10,595 nucleotides of DNA from contig CAJTZD010000097.1 of assembly GCA_910584235.1 (NCBI GenBank), positions 1 to 10,595 on the forward strand, read 5' to 3'. The stretch comes from an uncultured Acetatifactor sp. (GTDB lineage: Bacteria; Bacillota; Clostridia; Lachnospirales; Lachnospiraceae). The notes beneath the pieces are model-generated. The model had not been told where the DNA came from, ran no database searches, and was given only the letters and a program-made list of their open reading frames with translations. Position numbers and translations under genes: made by a program. Positions 6,571 through 10,595 of this stretch are shown piece by piece; the first letter of the stretch is position 1; each line of letters starts with the position of its first letter.

Positions 6571-7622
6571 CATTTCTTACTTATCTTTCCCTTTTTCCTG
6601 CCGTCACGGTCCCTGTGCAGGTCGCTTACATGCTTCTTGCGCATTTTCAGCGCCTGGGCGTCCTCAGGCGAAATCAGTTTCGTAGTCTTTACAACATAAA
6701 CTCTCCCCGCCGGCGATTTGCGGATGCGGATCTTTCCTTTCAGATACCCATGCTTCTCGCAATAGGCCAGACAGACATAATTTCTTCCGTTGGGGGAAAA
6801 CCAGCGGATTTTCTTGCGCAGATTTCTGTGGCAGAGATAGCATTTGCTGGACGCCACCTCCCTGTCCCCAAAGGCCTCCTCCTTGCTGTCAAACTCCCTG
6901 GAGATATATTTTGCATAATTGTCGAACTGTACTTTCAGCTCCGACTTTCTGTCCCTGGGAGGATGAAATACATCGTAAGACAGATTCCTGAGCACCTGCG
7001 GCTTCTCGTCCAGGATCCTTGTCAGAATTTTCGCCGTGTAATGGGCATCGCTGAAAGCTCTGTGGAAAGGAATGTCCTTTTCCAGCTCCAAAAAGTCCAC
7101 GGCGTACTCCAGGGACTTCCTGCTTTTTCCGTCCTCAAAGGCGATGCTGAAGAGCTTCTGGACGTCCCAGAACGCAAGGGGTCCATCCGCCAGAGGCTCC
7201 ATATGGTAGAATTCCATGTTCCGCTGAAGCTCTGTCAAGTCGGAGCTGCCCCAGCTGCAAAAGCGGTATTCCTCTTCCCCGCACCAATTCAGGAAAGCTT
7301 CGGCCACCTCCGGGAAAGGGCTTCCTTTCTTCAGCTCTTTCATCCGCAGATGGATGAGTTTGCCGGTAATCTGGTTCATTTCGTGGTACACGGACGGCCT
7401 GATCAGACGGCTGAACCCATCCCTTTTCCCCATGGCCCCAGTCCCGCCGCCGGCAGTCTGCCTGCGGGAAAGCGTATCCATGCCGCCCGGAGGGCTTTCC
7501 GTCCCGGCGCCTTTCAGCTTCACGGCTCCGATTTCGACGATTTCAAAAGGAATGGCCGGCACCTCCTGCTCAGAGGTGCCGTTGGCCTGATTCCATTCCA
7601 GATCCAGTACAATTAGGTTCAT
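6570..7622 (-). CDS. DEDDh 3'-5' exonuclease-domain protein (KapD-like) with C-terminal cysteine cluster
   Basis: The product is 350 aa. The N-terminal about 205 residues are an RNase T/DNA Q-type exonuclease domain: VLDLEWN gives Asp7 and Glu9, SSDL gives Asp128, and HRAFSDAHYTAKIL gives His187 and Asp192, so the acidic and His residues for two-metal catalysis are all there. Residues of about 38-69, between the first two strands, are a Gly/Ser/Thr/Arg-rich insertion, after which FSRLIRPSVYHEMN resumes the normal pattern. The C-terminal third has C261-x2-C264 and C284-x3-C288-x2-H291, a possible zinc site, and a Lys/Arg-rich tail suited to nucleic acid binding. The ATG follows GGGAGG. It lies downstream of the esterase gene in the same direction, separated by a terminator-like hairpin. 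Nuclease fold is secure; whether it acts on DNA or RNA is not visible. Confidence 0.85.
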   Translation of the reverse strand: MNLIVLDLEWNQANGTSEQEVPAIPFEIVEIGAVKLKGAGTESPPGGMDTLSRRQTAGGGTGAMGKRDGFSRLIRPSVYHEMNQITGKLIHLRMKELKKGSPFPEVAEAFLNWCGEEEYRFCSWGSSDLTELQRNMEFYHMEPLADGPLAFWDVQKLFSIAFEDGKSRKSLEYAVDFLELEKDIPFHRAFSDAHYTAKILTRILDEKPQVLRNLSYDVFHPPRDRKSELKVQFDNYAKYISREFDSKEEAFGDREVASSKCYLCHRNLRKKIRWFSPNGRNYVCLAYCEKHGYLKGKIRIRKSPAGRVYVVKTTKLISPEDAQALKMRKKHVSDLHRDRDGRKKGKISKK

Positions 7623-7644
7623 TCAGATTCCTCCCTTCGCTCAC

Positions 7645-7665
7645 AAAAAGCCCCTGCTGCGGGCT
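7645..7665 (-). terminator. Terminator-like hairpin in the exonuclease gene leader
   Basis: On the minus strand AGCCC (7661-7665) pairs with GGGCT (7649-7653) around a 7-nt loop, followed directly by TTTTT (7645-7649 overlapping the arm). The stem is short but GC-rich. It follows the esterase stop by about 40 nt and precedes the exonuclease ATG by only 23 nt, so it could end the esterase transcript or act as an attenuator. Confidence 0.5.
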
Positions 7666-7704
7666 CCGGCAGGTCTTCCAACATCCCATACACGCAATCC
7701 GGCT

Positions 7705-8559
7705 CTACCGTTCCACAAACTGCCCCTCAATCCAGGTATGCGCCAGCGAAATCCAGGAAGTGCACTCACTCTGGCGGGCGCTGCCTCCCTGCCCCTGGGT
7801 CAGACGGTTTGCAAGGGACAGCCCATGGCCTCCCACAGGGTACATATGAAGCTCTGCAGACACCTTGGCTCTGCGCATAGCGTTTACGAACATCAGTGAA
7901 TTCTCCACCGGCACAGCGTCATCCGTATACGTATGCCAGAGGAACGCAGGCGGTGTATCGCCGCTGACCTGGGTTTCCAGGGACAGCGCTTCTATGGCCG
8001 GGGCGTCCAGCATAGCGGAAATCTCCGCCTCCCTGTCCCCGACGACATTGTCAAAAGATCCTCTGTGGGCAAATTCGCCGGAGGTGATAACAGGATAGCA
8101 CAGTATCATGCCGTCCGGTTTCCACAGGTTATGGTTCTCATTCTCCGCGTTCAGCGCCTTTGCCAGGAAATCCCGGTTCCAGAACACACCAATGGAGGCA
8201 GCCAGATGCCCTCCCGCGGAACAGCCCAGCACAATGATCTGCGCGGGATTCACATGCCATTCTCCGGCGTGCTCCCTGATCATGCGAATGCTCCAGGCCA
8301 GCTCGCACAGGGACGTGGGAAACGTGGCCGGGGCCACGGAATACCGCAGCACGGCCGCATGATATCCCATGGCCAGAAACTGGAAAGCCAGGGGTTCCGC
8401 CTCCCTGTCGGAGGTAAAGCCATAGGCTCCGCCCGGGCAGACCAGCACCAGCGGCCTGTCCGGAATATCGATTTCCACGGATTCGTCCTGGATATAGGTG
8501 ACCAGCTTTGCATAGGGCCGGGAACCTGCCAGCGCAATCGGATACGTCTCGTTTTTCAT
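7705..8559 (-). CDS. Alpha/beta-hydrolase, BD-FAE / acetyl-esterase-like
   Basis: The product is 284 aa with an alpha/beta-hydrolase fold and no signal peptide, so it is expected in the cytosol. Motifs in order: CPGGAYGF (41-48), matching the oxyanion-hole HGG-type loop; G112-C-S114-A-G116, the nucleophile elbow with the catalytic Ser114; YTDDAVPVENS (211-221), holding the catalytic Asp213 or Asp214; and GGHGLSL with His245. The pattern LWHTYTDDAVPVENSL is typical of esterases that remove acetyl or feruloyl groups from sugar or xylan fragments. The ATG (8557-8559) follows AAAGGAG by about 10 nt. It lies 101 nt after proS with no obvious terminator between, so it may be co-transcribed with proS. 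Its substrate cannot be told from the sequence; peptidase activity of related folds is an alternative. Confidence 0.85.
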   Translation of the reverse strand: MKNETYPIALAGSRPYAKLVTYIQDESVEIDIPDRPLVLVCPGGAYGFTSDREAEPLAFQFLAMGYHAAVLRYSVAPATFPTSLCELAWSIRMIREHAGEWHVNPAQIIVLGCSAGGHLAASIGVFWNRDFLAKALNAENENHNLWKPDGMILCYPVITSGEFAHRGSFDNVVGDREAEISAMLDAPAIEALSLETQVSGDTPPAFLWHTYTDDAVPVENSLMFVNAMRRAKVSAELHMYPVGGHGLSLANRLTQGQGGSARQSECTSWISLAHTWIEGQFVER

Positions 8560-8660
8560 ATTATATTATCTCCTTTTTCCTGTCGCCATAACCGGCCAAA
8601 ATGGTTCTGCGCACACTTCCCGCCATACAGCTTCGGCGGCACGCTTTGACTTTCCTGAAA

Positions 8661-10094
8661 TCAATATGCCCGGCCCCAGTACACCATCTTCTTCGCAGGC
8701 TTCCCGCAGCACACGCAAGTGTCTGCGATGTGCTCCTGCTCAAAAGGCATGCAGCGGCTGGTGACGCTTAGCTTTTCCTTGATTACATTCTCGCATTCTT
8801 CCTCCCCGCACCACATGGCTTTGACGAAGCCGGATTTCTCGTTGAAAATCTTCTCGAATTCCTCCATGTTTGCGGCGTTGAATGTGTTCTCGTCCCTGTG
8901 AGCCCTGGCACGCTCCAGCATTTCCCGTTGGATGGTGTCAAGCAGCTCTTTTGCCTTTGCCTCCAGTTCGTCCAAATTTACCTCGATCTTCTCCCTGGTG
9001 TCCCTGCGGCAGAGAACGCACTTTCCGGCCTCCATGTCCTTGGGGCCGATCTCGATGCGTAAAGGATAGCCCCGCATCTCCGCCTCCGCGAACTTCCAGC
9101 CCGGGCTCTTGTCCGTATCGTCCACTTTCACCCGGAAATTCCCTTTCAGCCTGTCTCTGAGTTCGTAAGCTTTGTCCAGCACGCCCTCTTTCTTCTGCTG
9201 GATAGGCACGATGCACACCTGGATGGGCGCCACTTTGGGAGGCAGCACCAGTCCCTCATTGTCGCCGTGTACCATGATGATGCCGCCGATGAGGCGGGTG
9301 CTCAGTCCCCAGGAGGTCTGGTGTACATATTTCAATGTATTGTCCTTGTCCGCGTACTGGATTTCAAAGGCTTTCGCAAAGCCGTCGCCGAAATTATGGC
9401 TGGTGCCGGACTGCAGAGCCTTGCCGTCGTGCATCAGGGCTTCGATGGTGTAGGTGGCAACGGCCCCGGCGAACTTCTCCTTATCGGTCTTGCGCCCTTT
9501 TATCACCGGTATTGCAAGCACTTCCTCGCAGAAGTTCGCATAAACGTTCAGCATCTGAATGGTCCTCTCCCGGGCCTCTTCTTCGGTGGCATGGGCTGTA
9601 TGGCCCTCCTGCCAGAGGAATTCTCTGGAGCGCAGGAAAGGCCTGGTCTCTTTCTCCCATCTCACCACAGAGCACCACTGGTTATAGACCCTGGGCAGGT
9701 CTCTGTAGGAATGCACATCGTTTTTATAGAAGTCGCAGAAAAGCGTCTCCGAGGTAGGCCGCACACAGAGTCTCTCCGCCAGGGGCTGCAAGCCGCCGTG
9801 GGTCACCCAGGCCACCTCCGGCGCAAAGCCCTCCACATGGTCTTTCTCTTTCTGCAGCAGGGATTCCGGGATGAACATGGGGAGGTATACGTTCTCCACC
9901 CCCGCTGCCTTGAACCGCTGATTCAGCTGCTCCTGGATCAGCTCCCAGATCGCATAGCCTGCGGGCTTGATCACCATGCACCCCTTTACGGAGGTATAGT
10001 CGATCAACTCCGCTTTTTTTACTACATCCGTGTACCATTGGGCGAAATCCACGTCCATGGATGTGATCTCTTCCACCATTTTCTTGTCTGCCAT
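8661..10094 (-). CDS. proS: Prolyl-tRNA synthetase, class 3 (ProS type, no editing insertion)
   Basis: The product is 477 aa. It charges tRNA-Pro with proline using ATP in the cytosol. It is the short archaeal/eukaryotic-like form. Visible parts: class II motif 1 region (about 38-58), VRPTSETLF (111-119), motif 2 RWEKETRPFLRSREFLWQEG (145-164) followed by HTAHA, motif 3 in GLSTRLIGGIIMVHGDNEGL (263-282), an anticodon-binding domain (about 287-395), and a C-terminal zinc-type domain with C429-x4-C434 and C460-x2-C463, ending in the conserved WGRAY with terminal Tyr477. The bacterial INS editing domain is absent, as expected for this class. The frame is open to 10307, but the ATG at 10092-10094 is chosen for its AGGAGG and because the longer version would run through the T-box terminator. 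Expression is controlled by the T-box leader upstream. Confidence 0.96.
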   Translation of the reverse strand: MADKKMVEEITSMDVDFAQWYTDVVKKAELIDYTSVKGCMVIKPAGYAIWELIQEQLNQRFKAAGVENVYLPMFIPESLLQKEKDHVEGFAPEVAWVTHGGLQPLAERLCVRPTSETLFCDFYKNDVHSYRDLPRVYNQWCSVVRWEKETRPFLRSREFLWQEGHTAHATEEEARERTIQMLNVYANFCEEVLAIPVIKGRKTDKEKFAGAVATYTIEALMHDGKALQSGTSHNFGDGFAKAFEIQYADKDNTLKYVHQTSWGLSTRLIGGIIMVHGDNEGLVLPPKVAPIQVCIVPIQQKKEGVLDKAYELRDRLKGNFRVKVDDTDKSPGWKFAEAEMRGYPLRIEIGPKDMEAGKCVLCRRDTREKIEVNLDELEAKAKELLDTIQREMLERARAHRDENTFNAANMEEFEKIFNEKSGFVKAMWCGEEECENVIKEKLSVTSRCMPFEQEHIADTCVCCGKPAKKMVYWGRAY

Positions 10095-10244
10095 TTTCTC
10101 TCCTCCTGTTTTGATTCTGTCTCCGGTCTCCCCATGCGCATACCTTTGCGCCCTCTGCCCTTTCGGGCTGCCGTTTCCGGTTCCGTCCCGCCGGGTTGCC
10201 CGCAGCGCTTTCTGTCCGGAACCGTCCGGGATGCAGCCGCATAG
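10095..10244 (-). other. proS leader between T-box terminator and start codon
   Basis: These 150 nt of GC-rich leader hold no gene. The only structure I see is an 8-bp inverted repeat, CGGTTCCG at 10178-10185 and CGGAACCG at 10217-10224 (plus strand), which could fold the leader into a long stem-loop, and the proS ribosome binding site AGGAGG just before 10094. Confidence 0.5.
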
Positions 10245-10285
10245 AAAAAGCCGGACTTCCATCCCCAAGGGACCGAAAATCCGGC
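10245..10285 (-). terminator. T-box intrinsic terminator
   Basis: On the minus strand GCCGGAUUUUCG (starting at 10285) pairs with the segment ending AAGUCCGGC (10250), about 12 bp including a few G-U pairs, topped by a UCCC/GGGG stem, and is followed at once by UUUUU (10249-10245). The left arm reuses bases of the antiterminator, so the two folds exclude each other. Confidence 0.9.
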
Positions 10286-10537
10286 GGTACCACCCTAATT
10301 GGCGCAAACGCGCCCATCTCTTACGCCCTTAACGCAGGCCTGCGCCACGCTTCCGCCTACAGCAGACATCCTCCCTCCCGCAGGCCTCGCGCAAAAGCTC
10401 CAAGGCAGGTTCCAGACCTTACGCATGAGAGCCTCCCAGCCGCATCTGCCGCCGCCTTCTCCGGACGGCCTATGCCACGCCCTCTCTCTGGAATGCTTCC
10501 GAATCTGTACTAGTCCTCTTCACAGCCATACTATATG
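10245..10537 (-). promoter_or_regulatory. Proline-specific T-box riboswitch controlling proS
   Basis: The leader RNA senses uncharged tRNA-Pro. The conserved T-box AGGGUGGUACCGCC lies at 10283-10296 (minus strand); its UGGU bulge would pair with an ACCA acceptor end. The antiterminator can be read as AGGG, bulge UGGUACC, GCCG, loop, CGGU, CCCU (10296 to 10268), where AGGG pairs with CCCU and GCCG with CGGU. In stem I, AGUA (10508-10511) and GAA (10410-10412) frame the specifier loop, CAGAUU (10502-10507) pairs with GGUCUG (10413-10418), and the specifier is CCU (10407-10409), a proline codon, matching proS. The AGAGAG-type bulge is at about 10481-10489. Without bound uncharged tRNA the 10245-10285 terminator should form. 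Stems II/III in 10300-10400 are GC-rich and less certain. Confidence 0.93.
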
Positions 10538-10543
10538 GATAGG

Positions 10544-10573
10544 ATTATAGTGCAGGATACGGGGGTTTGTCAA
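10544..10573 (-). promoter_or_regulatory. Strong promoter of the T-box/proS transcript
   Basis: On the minus strand a perfect TTGACA (10568-10573) and a perfect TATAAT (10544-10549) are separated by 18 nt. Transcription should start near 10537, just upstream of T-box stem I. Confidence 0.85.
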
Positions 10574-10595
10574 GGGGAAAACCACGAAAACATGC

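Noticed and set aside
6615..7616. Long plus-strand open frame (333 codons) opposite the exonuclease gene
   Set aside because: Shadow of the minus-strand gene: no recognisable domain, while the opposite frame has all DEDDh motifs and a Shine-Dalgarno.
8560..8575. TATAAT next to the esterase start codon as a promoter
   Set aside because: It abuts the ATG, so it could only give a leaderless message, and a good Shine-Dalgarno (AAAGGAG) just upstream argues for a leadered transcript.
9267..10244. Plus-strand open frame of 325 codons opposite proS
   Set aside because: Shadow ORF caused by GC-rich codon use of proS; His/Gly-rich with no family resemblance, and it runs across the proS start and leader.
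10095..10307. N-terminal extension of proS (71 extra codons)
   Set aside because: It would translate the T-box terminator and leader; the internal ATG at 10094 has AGGAGG and matches the usual class 3 ProRS N-terminus.
10299..10550. Small plus-strand open frames over the T-box region
   Set aside because: They lie on the antisense of a structured riboswitch and have no ribosome binding site or protein resemblance.
1..10595. CRISPR array, tRNA or rRNA genes, complete insertion sequence
   Set aside because: I looked for spaced direct repeats, tRNA cloverleaf signatures and transposase with terminal inverted repeats on both strands and found none.

Overview
The window looks like the chromosome of a low-to-mid GC Gram-positive anaerobe of class Clostridia, most likely a Lachnospiraceae member. 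This is inferred from gene content, not from a database search. The supporting features are a class 3 (short, archaeal/eukaryotic-like) prolyl-tRNA synthetase behind a proline T-box riboswitch, a DUF1846 protein, a YitT/DUF2179 membrane protein, a DacF-type D,D-carboxypeptidase with a C-terminal anchor, and strong AGGAGG-type ribosome binding sites.

Layout. (1) Positions 1-1330 are AT-rich compared with the rest and look like accessory DNA: an Rpn/PD-(D/E)XK nuclease-family gene (minus strand) and a short fragment of a MobA/MobL relaxase, a probable scar of a mobilizable element. (2) 1400-2954 holds a DUF1846 gene (plus) with its own promoter. (3) 2962-3000 is a strong bidirectional hairpin terminator between the DUF1846 gene and a convergent minus-strand operon, trmB - thioredoxin - yitT (4911 down to 3008), read from a TTGACA promoter near 4985. 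(4) 5027-6553 holds dacF (plus), divergent from trmB, and ends in a second bidirectional hairpin that overlaps its last codons. (5) From 10573 down to 6570 lies a minus-strand series: a promoter, a proline-specific T-box leader with readable specifier codon, antiterminator and terminator, then proS, a cytoplasmic alpha/beta-hydrolase (BD-FAE-like esterase), and a DEDDh exonuclease with a C-terminal cysteine cluster.

Most of the window is ordinary housekeeping: tRNA modification, redox, peptidoglycan trimming and tRNA charging. The best-resolved regulatory element is the T-box. Its CCU specifier, acceptor-end bulge and mutually exclusive hairpins can all be read from the sequence and fit control of proS by uncharged tRNA-Pro. 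I found no clear new multi-gene defence or biosynthetic system. The more unusual points are the WCNPC thioredoxin active site, a Gly/Ser/Arg-rich insertion in the exonuclease domain, a terminator-like hairpin 23 nt before the exonuclease start codon, and the relaxase remnant next to the Rpn gene.
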